Part shown: piece by piece, positions 1 through 7,526 of the stretch | Layout of the letters: every line of letters starts with the position of its first letter | Position numbering within the stretch: the first letter of the stretch is position 1 | Assembly: GCF_009737085.1 (NCBI RefSeq) | Contig: NZ_WOVL01000016.1 | Coordinates: forward strand, 1-64,000 | From: Paenibacillus sp. NEAU-GSW1 | GTDB lineage: Bacteria; Bacillota; Bacilli; Paenibacillales; Paenibacillaceae | Length of the DNA: 64,000 nt | Direction: 5' to 3' | Program-made: the position numbers and the translations under genes | The notes under the pieces: model-generated | Told to the model about the DNA's origin: nothing | What the model saw: only the letters and a program-made list of their open reading frames with translations | The model's database searches: none

Positions 1-268
1 CAAGCCACATGAACATGATGTTTTCACGAACCGCTTTCGCGATTTGGCGAGAAGAGTAAATGCGCTGTGTGTAGGCATAGATGATGACTTTCATGAGCAT
101 CTTGGGGTGATAGCTATCCCGGCCACCCCCGGGATAAGCTTTCGTGAAGAGATTCATATCTAAACGATTGACTGCGTCGTTGATGACGCGAACGAGATGA
201 TTTTCGGGGATATCTTCCTGCAAGTCCATTGGCAAGGACAGCTGATCCATGGTATATTCTTTATACAT
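1..268 (-). mobile_element. IS1182-family transposase, N-terminal part (cut by window edge)
   Basis: The minus strand reads from an ATG at 268 without a stop to the window edge, giving 89 residues. It begins MYKEYTMDQLSLPMDL and continues through IPENHLVRVIND, YHPKMLMKVIIYAY and SSRQIAKAVREN. This is the N-terminal DUF772-type domain of IS1182-family DDE transposases. The ribosome binding site is the AGAGAGG just upstream. Whether the element is intact cannot be judged because the catalytic part lies outside the window. The truncation is an artefact of the window and not evidence of decay. Confidence 0.85.
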
Positions 269-514
269 AAGAAGCCTCTCTTTACTTAGAATGGGTGGGT
301 GGTACCTCCATTTTAACAAGGGTTGGCTTCTTTTTGTTTGAGCAATTTATGAACAGGTTAAGGGTAAACGGAGCATTTAAATGATTCTGGAGAAGCGTCA
401 GCGTTCGTTTTTGTGAAGGGATCCCAACCTTACCTCGTTGATTCAAAGGAATCCCTGAGCAATGGCGATCGGAAGAACATTTAAATGTGCAGTTTGCTGT
501 TTTACCCAAATAAA
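269..514. other. IS-proximal non-coding region
   Basis: This stretch lies between the transposase start and the downstream hairpin. It holds an inverted pair AAGAAGCC (269-276) and GGCTTCTT (325-332), and two copies of an ATTTAAAT-centred palindrome (about 375-382 and 478-485). These could belong to the element's terminal region. I could not fix the exact IS end or a target-site duplication. No credible gene is seen; a 75-codon open frame on the minus strand has no ribosome binding site. Confidence 0.4.
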
Positions 515-566
515 ACAGGGGGGGTATCCCATCGTCATTTTAATGACTTATGGGACACCCCCTTTT
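511..566 (-). terminator. Hairpin terminator of the collagen-like gene
   Basis: Read on the minus strand, AGGGGGTGTCCCAT pairs with ATGGGATACCCCCC (one mismatch). An inner AGTCATT/AATGAC stem extends it, and TGTTTTATTT follows. It lies just after the stop codon of the minus-strand collagen-like gene, so a factor-independent terminator is the simplest reading. The perfect outer stem could instead be, or overlap, an insertion-sequence end. Confidence 0.6.
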
Positions 567-573
567 GGATTTT

Positions 574-1218
574 CTAGCAAAGCGCAAAAATAATTTGGAA
601 ATCCGGTATGATGATCGGCGACAAGAACGGGTAGCTGTAGCCGATGACGAAGCCGAACAGATTTGTTACCGGGAAGAAGAGAAAGACGTTGTTGAAAGTG
701 AATGCGAGCGTCCAGCGGTTGTAGCAGAACCCGGGGAGAATGCGGGCATCGGAGTAGCGCAGAGGGCCGGCGCCGCCGAATTGGGCAAATTGAACCGCTT
801 GCTGTAGCGATTGCGGGCGCTGCGTGATGACCATCTGCAGCATGTTTGGATTAGTCCGCAACATGTTGAACAGCGTAATCATTTCGGCAGGAGGCGAACC
901 GACTGGACGCGGATGCTGCGTCAAAATATTCGTTAAATTCGTTCCCGTTAATTGCGGCGGCAATCCGCCAGGACCCCCAGGCATGCCTGGGCCACCAGGG
1001 CCGCCGGGAATACCTGGTCCAGGAAAACCAGGAATGCCGGGGCCGCCGGGGAAACCGGGACCAGGAAAGCCTGGTATGCCGGGGCCGCCCGGACCGCCAA
1101 TAATTGGCGGCAGCACTTGAACGCCGCCGGGACCTCCAAGACCGGGAATTTGGAAGGAGCGATCAGACTGCTGTTCTGGATGAGCGAAACTATAATTCGA
1201 ATCGTCGTAAACGACCAT
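574..1218 (-). CDS. Collagen-like Gly-Pro-rich protein with hydrophobic C-terminus
   Basis: A 214-residue protein in three parts. The N-terminal ~25 residues are polar. Residues about 26-90 are a Pro-Gly tract with a repeated unit of the type PGIPGFPGPGxPGG, which resembles interrupted collagen G-X-Y triplets. The C-terminal half is non-repetitive, carries two Cys (FCYNRW and the terminal ALC) and ends in aromatic and hydrophobic segments such as FTFNNVFLFFPVTNLFGF. An AAAGGG motif precedes the ATG. Collagen-like proteins in spore formers are often spore-surface proteins, but nothing here proves that. The opposite strand also has long open frames because of the repeat composition; they lack ribosome binding sites. 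Function unknown. Confidence 0.7.
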   Translation of the reverse strand: MVVYDDSNYSFAHPEQQSDRSFQIPGLGGPGGVQVLPPIIGGPGGPGIPGFPGPGFPGGPGIPGFPGPGIPGGPGGPGMPGGPGGLPPQLTGTNLTNILTQHPRPVGSPPAEMITLFNMLRTNPNMLQMVITQRPQSLQQAVQFAQFGGAGPLRYSDARILPGFCYNRWTLAFTFNNVFLFFPVTNLFGFVIGYSYPFLSPIIIPDFQIIFALC

Positions 1219-1425
1219 CTAGCGTGAACACCCTTTCATTGTTTATCGAAAAGCTGTTTATGATTGCTTTATCGAATAGCGAATTCACAATATCATCAAT
1301 CCGTTCGATTTCTGCTCCATCATATGACGGTATTCGCCTAATCGTGCCGCGTTCACGTCAATTATTTGCGAAGGCCGGTCGATTCGTGAATAATAAATAG
1401 AAGAAGGAACGAAAGGAGAGAGCCG
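1219..1425. other. Divergent intergenic region
   Basis: About 200 bases separate the minus-strand collagen-like gene from the plus-strand bceR-like gene, so both promoters should lie here. No copy of the BceR box seen upstream of bceA occurs here. I cannot assign a -35/-10 pair with confidence; TAATAA near 1390 is a possible -10 for the plus-strand operon. Confidence 0.35.
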
Positions 1426-2136
1426 GTGTTTAAAGTGCTGATTGTAGAGGATGACCCTATGCTCGTCGCATTGCTGGAGGAGCATTTGAATAAATTCGGA
1501 TATGAAGTGCGGGCCGTCGGCGATTTCGAGACGGTATTGCGGCAATTTGAGCAATTTTCGCCGCATTTGGTGCTGATGGACGTCAACTTGCCACGCTTTG
1601 ACGGCTATTATTGGTGCAGGCAGATCCGCAGCGTCTCGACTTGCCCGATTCTTTTTATTTCTGCTAGAGACGGGAAAATGGATCAAGTGATGGCGCTTGA
1701 TAACGGCGCAGACGACTATATAACAAAGCCATTCGATTACGAGATCGTCACAGCCAAAATCAACAGTCTGCTGCGGCGCGCTTACGGAAGTTATGCAGCT
1801 GCGGTAGATGCGGCAGACAACCGTTTGCTTGAAGTCAACGGTCTGATGCTTGACTCCGACAGGCTGCAGCTGTCTTTCCGCGGCGTCGTGACCGAGCTTA
1901 GCTTTACTGAAATGAAGATCGCCAATGAGCTGATGAAGCGGGCGGGCAAAGTTGTCAGTCGCGATCGCTTGCTGGAAGCGATCTGGGACGATCAAGCTTT
2001 TGTCGACGACAATACGCTGAACGTTTACGTTACCCGTGTGCGCAAAAAGCTGGCGTCGCTTTCGATCGAGCAATCGCTGCAAACGATTCGCGGACAAGGA
2101 TACAGGCTGCAGCCGGAATGGGGGCAGCCGGATTGA
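1426..2136 (+). CDS. bceR: BceR-like OmpR-family response regulator
   Basis: A 236-residue two-domain regulator. The receiver domain shows the acidic pocket VEDD (residues 7-10), the phospho-acceptor Asp52 in LMDVNLP and the conserved Lys101 in YITKPF. The C-terminal half is a winged-helix DNA-binding domain of OmpR type, with VVSRDRLLEAIW and DNTLNVYVTRVRKKL. It starts at GTG with AAAGGAGAG upstream. It overlaps the start of the sensor kinase gene by a few bases and is followed by an FtsX-type ABC transporter, the gene order of bacitracin/lantibiotic sensing modules of BceRS-BceAB type. In that family the kinase senses the transporter's activity and the regulator turns on the transporter genes. 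Confidence 0.88.
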   Translation: MFKVLIVEDDPMLVALLEEHLNKFGYEVRAVGDFETVLRQFEQFSPHLVLMDVNLPRFDGYYWCRQIRSVSTCPILFISARDGKMDQVMALDNGADDYITKPFDYEIVTAKINSLLRRAYGSYAAAVDAADNRLLEVNGLMLDSDRLQLSFRGVVTELSFTEMKIANELMKRAGKVVSRDRLLEAIWDDQAFVDDNTLNVYVTRVRKKLASLSIEQSLQTIRGQGYRLQPEWGQPD

Positions 2137-3119
2137 AGCTGTTTTGGCGAGAACAGGCGTTATTGATTTTCATCTACCTCGTTCAAATCGCGATTATTAC
2201 TCTCGTCTATTGGCTGGACGGCTTTCGAACCGCCAATACGGCTATCTATGCGGCGTTGTTAAGCGGCAGCATTCTGGCGCTATATTTGGCATACCGCTAC
2301 ATCACGAACCGGAGCTTTTACCGCAGGCTGTCTCAGCCGTCAGCATCGCTTGAGCCGTTAAAGTCCGGCGCATCCGAATACGCCATCCAGCATACGCCGC
2401 TTGCCGAAGCGCTTCAGGAGCTGGAACGGCATCAATACCGCGCCTATCAAACAGAACTGCTCCGTCACCAGCATAAAAACGAGGAGCATACCCAATTTAT
2501 GAACCAGTGGGTTCATCAGATGAAAACGCCGATCGCCGTAATGCATTTGCTCATTCAAGACGAGGATGACAGCCGATCGAGCGCGATCGGCGACGAGCTC
2601 GACCGGCTGCGTAAAGGGCTGGAGACGGTGCTGTATACATCAAGACTTGAACGGTTCGAGCATGATCTTCATGTGGAAAGCCTCTCGCTCGAGGAGCTCG
2701 TCCGCCGCACTGTCTCAAGCCAGAAGAGGCTTTTTATACGAAACAGCGTTTTTCCGGAAATCGCAATCGATGCATCGATCCGAGTCGTTTCGGATGACAA
2801 ATGGTTAAGCTTCGTGCTCGTTCAGCTCATTACGAATGCGGTGCGCTATTCGGCGGGCAAGGGGCGAAAAATATCGTTTGAAGGATATGAGCTGGAAGGA
2901 AAAGCGGTTCTCTCCATACGAGATGAAGGAATCGGCATTCCAAGCAGCGATCTCCCGAAAGTTTTCGACGCCTATTTCACCGGTGAAAACGGTCGAAAGT
3001 ATGATGAATCGACAGGGATGGGCTTGTATCTCGTGCGTCAAATTTGCGAGAAATTAAACCATCATGCAGAACTGCAATCCGCAGTCGGCGAAGGAACGAC
3101 GGTGACATTAACGTTTTAG
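2133..3119 (+). CDS. bceS: BceS-like intramembrane-sensing histidine kinase
   Basis: About 328 residues. Two transmembrane helices with almost no external loop occupy the first ~60 residues, the hallmark of intramembrane-sensing kinases. The phospho-acceptor His lies in WVHQMKTPIAV (about residue 128), and a HATPase domain with LITNAVRYS, DEGIGIP and GMGLYLV follows. I place the start at TTG 2133, which overlaps the response regulator stop and is preceded by GGGGG (2120-2124). An in-frame ATG at 2118 has no ribosome binding site. Kinases of this group usually signal only in complex with their partner BceAB transporter, which lies immediately downstream. Confidence 0.87.
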   Translation: MKLFWREQALLIFIYLVQIAIITLVYWLDGFRTANTAIYAALLSGSILALYLAYRYITNRSFYRRLSQPSASLEPLKSGASEYAIQHTPLAEALQELERHQYRAYQTELLRHQHKNEEHTQFMNQWVHQMKTPIAVMHLLIQDEDDSRSSAIGDELDRLRKGLETVLYTSRLERFEHDLHVESLSLEELVRRTVSSQKRLFIRNSVFPEIAIDASIRVVSDDKWLSFVLVQLITNAVRYSAGKGRKISFEGYELEGKAVLSIRDEGIGIPSSDLPKVFDAYFTGENGRKYDESTGMGLYLVRQICEKLNHHAELQSAVGEGTTVTLTF

Positions 3120-3146
3120 CTTTCGCAGCGATGGCGATGGCGAACC

Positions 3147-3171
3147 TTACAACGATGTAAGATAACTGTAA
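3147..3171 (+). promoter_or_regulatory. BceR-type operator (inverted repeat plus half-site)
   Basis: TTACA-ACGA-TGTAA at 3147-3160 matches exactly the motif TNACA-N4-TGTAA that I recall as the consensus for BceR-type regulators. A second copy of the right half, TAACTGTAAG, follows at 3162-3171 as a possible secondary site. The box lies between the kinase gene and bceA, about 35 bases upstream of a TATACT -10, where an activator of the transporter genes would bind. Confidence 0.75.
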
Positions 3172-3181
3172 GTTTATAAGC

Positions 3182-3211
3182 TAGTTCGGCGATTGCCGGT
3201 TTCGCTATACT
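3182..3211 (+). promoter_or_regulatory. Probable bceAB promoter
   Basis: TATACT at 3206-3211 is a good sigma-A -10. The matching -35 (around 3182-3187, TAGTTC) is poor, as expected for a promoter that depends on the activator bound at the box just upstream. Confidence 0.5.
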
Positions 3212-3242
3212 GAAATAGCTACGATCGCAAGGAGTGATACAG

Positions 3243-4016
3243 TTGGCAGCAAGGCTGGAAGTCAATCAGTTGACGAAGATTTATGAAGGCAGGGTAGCCC
3301 GCAAAGCGCTTGACCATTTGCACTTCACGGTGGAGGAAGGCGAATTTGTCGGTGTTATGGGACCATCCGGCAGCGGAAAAACGACGCTTCTGAATGTCAT
3401 CGCCACAATTGACGAGCCTACAGCCGGCATCATTCGTCTCAATGGCAAAGATCCGCATTCTTTAAATAAAGAAGAGATGGCGCTGTTTCGGCGCCGTGAG
3501 CTCGGCTTCGTGTTCCAGCAGTTTAATCTGCTCGATACGTTGACGGTTGAGGAAAATGTCGCGCTGCCGCTGCTGTTGGACAGCGTTAATGCCAAGGAGA
3601 CGAATAGAAGGGTTCAGGCCGTATTGCAAAAGCTTGGCATCGCGGATTGCAGCCAGCAATTTCCGTATGAATTGTCTGGCGGACAGATGCAGCGCACCGC
3701 GATTGCAAGGGCGATTATCCATCGTCCGTCGCTGCTGCTAGCCGACGAGCCTACCGGCAACCTGGATTCCAAATCGGCCGGCGATGTGATGGCGCTGCTG
3801 AGGGACATGAATGAGCAGGACCGTTCGACGCTGTTAATGGTGACACATGACGCGGTTGCCGCAAGCTACTGCAGCAGAGTTATTTTTGTGCGTGACGGCA
3901 AGTTTTACAACGAGATTTACAGGGGAGACAGCCGGCAGCGTTTTTTCCAAAGCATTATCGACATGATGTCACTGCTGGGAGGAGACGCTCGTGACTTATC
4001 TGGCGTTCGCCTTTAG
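3243..4016 (+). CDS. bceA: BceA-like ABC transporter ATPase
   Basis: About 257 residues from a TTG start at 3243, chosen because AAGGAG (3229-3234) sits eight bases upstream; the GTG at 3234 overlaps that ribosome binding site. All ABC motifs are visible: Walker A GPSGSGKTT, Q-loop FVFQQFNLL, signature LSGGQMQRTAIARA, Walker B LLLADEPTGNLDS and the switch His in VTHD. This is the LolD/MacB-like ATPase class that pairs with FtsX-type permeases. Its 3' end overlaps the permease gene by 26 bases, so the two are translationally coupled. Predicted role: energises the BceB-like permease in peptide-antibiotic detoxification and sensing. Confidence 0.9.
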   Translation: MAARLEVNQLTKIYEGRVARKALDHLHFTVEEGEFVGVMGPSGSGKTTLLNVIATIDEPTAGIIRLNGKDPHSLNKEEMALFRRRELGFVFQQFNLLDTLTVEENVALPLLLDSVNAKETNRRVQAVLQKLGIADCSQQFPYELSGGQMQRTAIARAIIHRPSLLLADEPTGNLDSKSAGDVMALLRDMNEQDRSTLLMVTHDAVAASYCSRVIFVRDGKFYNEIYRGDSRQRFFQSIIDMMSLLGGDARDLSGVRL

Positions 4017-5952
4017 AAACGTTCTTCGCAACAAGCGAATCTACGCCGCCTATTTCGCGAGCAGCGCATTTTCGGTCATGATTTTTTTCGTATGCGCGCT
4101 GTTTACGAGCCATCCGAGCATTCAAGGCGGTTCAATGGCAGAGTCTGCTGTTAAAGCGATGGTGGCGGCTGAATGGATTATGTTTGTATTCGCTTTTCTA
4201 TTCGTGCTTTATTCGGTTCAGTCGATATTGAACAGCCGCAGCAAGGAGTTTGGTCTGTACCGGTTAAGCGGAATGACGACCAATCAGCTTGGGAAGATCG
4301 TTTTTTGGGAAAATATGCTTATCGGAGCAGCGGCGATCGTGCTTGGCATCGCTTCGGGGCTCGTGTCGGGCAAGCTTTTTCTTATGATTTGCTCCGTCTT
4401 TCTCGGCATCTCCGAGCTCGTTTTTGAAGTGCCTTGGAAATCGCTCGTCTGGACAGTAGGCGCGTTTGCCGCACTGTTTGCGGCGATCTCATGGATCACT
4501 GCGGCGCTTCTACGCAGGAGCAAGCTTGTCGATCTGTTCCATGCCGGTCTTCGGCCTAAAGAGAACAGGAGGGCTAATGTTTGGCTGGCAGGGGCGGCAG
4601 CCATATTGCTCGCGCTAAGTTATGTGCTGGCCGCGACTTCTGAGGTTACTACGATCTACAATCGCATGCTGCCTGTTGCCGCAATGACTGTCGCCGGCAC
4701 GTATTTGCTCTATACGCAGTTAATCGGCTTTATCGTGCAATCGTTAAGGCGCTGGAAAGCTTTCTATTGGCAAAAAACGAACGTCGTTACGATTGCGAGC
4801 CTCGCGCATCGCTTTCGCGGCAATGCGAGAATGTTTTTCATGGTGACGATACTGTCGACCGTTTCCTTTTGCTCCGTTGGCGTGTTTGCTTCCGTTAATA
4901 CGCTGATGCGATCGTTCCAGGAGGATTATCCGGCAGCGATCGCTTATGTTGCGAAACAGGGAAGCTTGGTCGAACAACAGCATCTGCACGTAATCGAGCA
5001 GCAATTGGCGGAACGACGCATCGTCTACAAAAGCTCAACAATGCTGATCAAAAAGGCGCAAGCGCGAGTATTGACTTCACGTGGCCAACTTAGCAAGATG
5101 ATGCCGATTGTCTCGTATTCAGATTATAGAAACGCAATCGAATTGGCAGGCAGATCGTTCACGGAAGCACCGCTTAGCGGCGGAGACGCGCTCGTCATCC
5201 TTACCTCTCAACGGGAAAGAAGCTATATTGCTGTTCGTAAAAAAGCTACTTATTCCTTTATCGGTCAAGAAGGCGAGCCAGTCACGGTTCGCGAAATCGG
5301 CTATACCGAGCATGTGCCCATACCGGACTACTTGTCTGCGATTGTTGATATCGAGCAAAATGACGATTTCGGCGGCGTTGTCGTCAGCGACTCGCTGTTT
5401 GCTCAAATAGCCGATCCGATTTCAGTTGACCGGTATACCGGTTTTTACACCGCCAATTTTATGGATACGGCAGGGTTGGCAAAAGAGCTTGCGAAAAATG
5501 GACTGGTTCGCTACGACGAAAGTTCTTCTTATGCCATGACAGTCAGCGGCACGTTGTATGAGGTGCAAAAGAGCTTGTACAATATGATGCTGCTCGTATC
5601 GCTGCTTATCGGCGCCGTATTTTTTATAGCAGCAGGAAGCTTTCTTTATTTTCGGCTTTACTCCGATCTGGAATACGACCGGAGACAGTATGCCGCAATT
5701 GCGCACATCGGTTTGACGGATAAGGAGTTAAAGGCGATCGTTACGAGGCAATTAGCCATCTGGTTTTTCGTGCCGATCGGCGTGGCTGTTATTCATGCGA
5801 TATTCGCTTTCTCCGCTTTGCAAACGATGTTCTATTTATCCGTTGCCGCAGAGCTCGGAATCGTTCTGGCAAGCTTTGTCGCCGCGCAAATCGCCTATTT
5901 CTATTTCATCCGCCAACGGTACTTGCGCAATTTGAAAAAACGGATGCGTTAA
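3991..5952 (+). CDS. bceB: BceB-like FtsX-type ABC permease
   Basis: A 653-residue membrane protein starting at GTG 3991 behind GGGAGGAG. It opens with TYLAFAFRNVLRNKRIY, typical of the BceB/VraG family. Hydrophobic segments fall in the pattern expected for ten helices, with a large extracellular domain between helices seven and eight (roughly residues 310-520). FtsX core domains lie on both sides. In this family the extracellular domain binds the peptide-lipid target and signals to the kinase. The closest family function is resistance to bacitracin or lantibiotics by freeing lipid II cycle intermediates; the real substrate cannot be read from the sequence. Confidence 0.88.
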   Translation: MTYLAFAFRNVLRNKRIYAAYFASSAFSVMIFFVCALFTSHPSIQGGSMAESAVKAMVAAEWIMFVFAFLFVLYSVQSILNSRSKEFGLYRLSGMTTNQLGKIVFWENMLIGAAAIVLGIASGLVSGKLFLMICSVFLGISELVFEVPWKSLVWTVGAFAALFAAISWITAALLRRSKLVDLFHAGLRPKENRRANVWLAGAAAILLALSYVLAATSEVTTIYNRMLPVAAMTVAGTYLLYTQLIGFIVQSLRRWKAFYWQKTNVVTIASLAHRFRGNARMFFMVTILSTVSFCSVGVFASVNTLMRSFQEDYPAAIAYVAKQGSLVEQQHLHVIEQQLAERRIVYKSSTMLIKKAQARVLTSRGQLSKMMPIVSYSDYRNAIELAGRSFTEAPLSGGDALVILTSQRERSYIAVRKKATYSFIGQEGEPVTVREIGYTEHVPIPDYLSAIVDIEQNDDFGGVVVSDSLFAQIADPISVDRYTGFYTANFMDTAGLAKELAKNGLVRYDESSSYAMTVSGTLYEVQKSLYNMMLLVSLLIGAVFFIAAGSFLYFRLYSDLEYDRRQYAAIAHIGLTDKELKAIVTRQLAIWFFVPIGVAVIHAIFAFSALQTMFYLSVAAELGIVLASFVAAQIAYFYFIRQRYLRNLKKRMR

Positions 5953-6005
5953 TTCATCCGTATATGCTTAGGCTTTGAAGATAGGGAGGAAGGGAGCACC
6001 ACATA

Positions 6006-6617
6006 ATGGAGAACGTAATTACGGAGTTTATGGAGAAGTTCGGCTATTGGGGCATCTTTCTGCTCATCGCAATTGAAAATATTTTTCCGCCGATACCTTC
6101 GGAAGTGATATTGACGTTCGGCGGTTTTATGACGACCTATTCGGAGTTGACGATCCCAGGCGTTATTGCAGTTGCGACTGCAGGATCGATTGCCGGAGCT
6201 ATCATTTTATACTATATCGGAACGTTGCTTGACGTGCCTCGATTGGAAAAAATCGTTGAACGGTACGGCAAATGGCTTCGTTTGAAAAAAGAGGATATCC
6301 ACAAAGCAAATGCCTGGTTTGATAAATACGGCTATTGGACGGTGTTCTTCTGCAGGATGATCCCGCTCATTCGCAGCTTGATCTCCATTCCTGCCGGCAT
6401 GAACCGGATGAAATTTCCGTTGTTTTTGCTGTTCACGAATATCGGTACGTTGATCTGGAACGTTGCTCTTGTCAGCATAGGAGCGGCTGTCGGCGATTCG
6501 TGGGAAAGAATTGTTTCGTTCATGGACGTCTACTCGGATATTGCTTATGCGATAATGGGAGCGGCCGTCATTGCTTTTGTGGTATTATTTATTAGAAAAC
6601 GGCGCGTGCGCAACTAA
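6006..6617 (+). CDS. DedA family membrane protein
   Basis: A 203-residue polytopic protein starting at ATG 6006 behind GGGAGGAAGGGAG. It has the DedA/SNARE-associated signatures: ENIFPPIPSEVILTFGG near the N-terminus, a G-rich segment GAIILYYIGTLL, and FFCRMIPLIRSLISIPAG in the middle, with the conserved Arg and the re-entrant Pro-Gly element. Members of this superfamily recycle undecaprenyl phosphate across the membrane or translocate other lipids. Its place between a BceAB transporter and uppP fits a job in the C55 carrier-lipid cycle. That substrate assignment is inference from context. Confidence 0.87.
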   Translation: MENVITEFMEKFGYWGIFLLIAIENIFPPIPSEVILTFGGFMTTYSELTIPGVIAVATAGSIAGAIILYYIGTLLDVPRLEKIVERYGKWLRLKKEDIHKANAWFDKYGYWTVFFCRMIPLIRSLISIPAGMNRMKFPLFLLFTNIGTLIWNVALVSIGAAVGDSWERIVSFMDVYSDIAYAIMGAAVIAFVVLFIRKRRVRN

Positions 6618-6653
6618 ATGAGCAGATAACGGGAAAAAGGAGAGCTTGCAGCA

Positions 6654-7526
6654 ATGGAATTTATCGATTTATTAAAAGCGCTTATACTCGGCATGGTCGA
6701 GGGCTTAACGGAGTTTGCGCCGGTATCATCTACGGGACATATGATAATTGTCGACGATATGTGGCTGAAATCCGAGGAGTTTCTAACGAAATATGTGTCC
6801 AATACGTTTAAAGTCGTCATTCAGCTAGGCTCCATATTGGCGGTGCTTATCGCCTTCCGTCAGCGCTTCATCGACATGCTCGGTTTGAATAAGCTGTTTG
6901 GCGGGGCGAAAGGCGCGTCGCAAACGTCCGCGCAAGCGAACGGCAACGGACAAAACCAAAGCCGCTTGAAGCTGTCGCAGGTTATCGTCGGATTGATCCC
7001 GGCAGGGGTGCTGGGGGTTTTGTTCGAGGATTATATTGACGAATATTTATTCTCGACGGAAACGGTGCTGATCGGTCTTGTTATTGGCGCATTGTTCATG
7101 ATCGCCGCCGACTACTACGGATCGAAGAAACCGAAGGTCGATTCCGTTGACCAAATTACGTACAAGCAGGCGTTTGCCATCGGTTTGATTCAATGTTTCT
7201 CGTTATGGCCGGGCTTTTCACGTTCAGGATCGACGATATCCGGCGGGGTGCTGCTTGGCCTTAGCCACCGTGCCGCTGCCGATTTTACATTTATTATGGC
7301 AGTGCCGATCATGTTCGGCGCAAGCTTGCTGTCGCTCGTGAAAAACTTGGAGTACTTCACAGCAGATGCGCTTCCGTTCTTTATCGTCGGCTTTATCGCC
7401 GCATTTGTCGTTGCACTTATTTCGATCCGCTTTTTCTTGAAATTAATTAACCGCATTAAATTAGTGCCGTTCGCCATTTATCGGATCGTGCTGGCCGCTG
7501 TTATTTATTTCGTCTTTTTCGTATAA
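6654..7526 (+). CDS. uppP: Undecaprenyl-diphosphatase UppP/BacA (copy 1)
   Basis: A 290-residue integral membrane phosphatase starting at ATG 6654 with AAAAGGAGAG upstream. It carries both family motifs: EGLTEFAPVSSTGH near residues 18-31, with the catalytic Glu-rich segment, and a PGFSRSGSTISGG motif around residues 180-193. It dephosphorylates undecaprenyl diphosphate and confers bacitracin tolerance. It is slightly longer than usual because of a Gln/Asn-rich cytoplasmic insertion at about residues 85-105. The 3' end overlaps the convergent CLC gene by 26 bases. A second uppP lies at 63013. Confidence 0.93.
   Translation: MEFIDLLKALILGMVEGLTEFAPVSSTGHMIIVDDMWLKSEEFLTKYVSNTFKVVIQLGSILAVLIAFRQRFIDMLGLNKLFGGAKGASQTSAQANGNGQNQSRLKLSQVIVGLIPAGVLGVLFEDYIDEYLFSTETVLIGLVIGALFMIAADYYGSKKPKVDSVDQITYKQAFAIGLIQCFSLWPGFSRSGSTISGGVLLGLSHRAAADFTFIMAVPIMFGASLLSLVKNLEYFTADALPFFIVGFIAAFVVALISIRFFLKLINRIKLVPFAIYRIVLAAVIYFVFFV

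Noticed and set aside
960..1130. Short direct repeats as a CRISPR array
   Set aside because: The repeats are codon-level Gly-Pro repeats within a coding frame, with no spacers.
824..1227. Plus-strand open frames opposite the collagen-like gene
   Set aside because: They arise from the repetitive Gly/Pro codons read in other frames, lack ribosome binding sites and show no family features.
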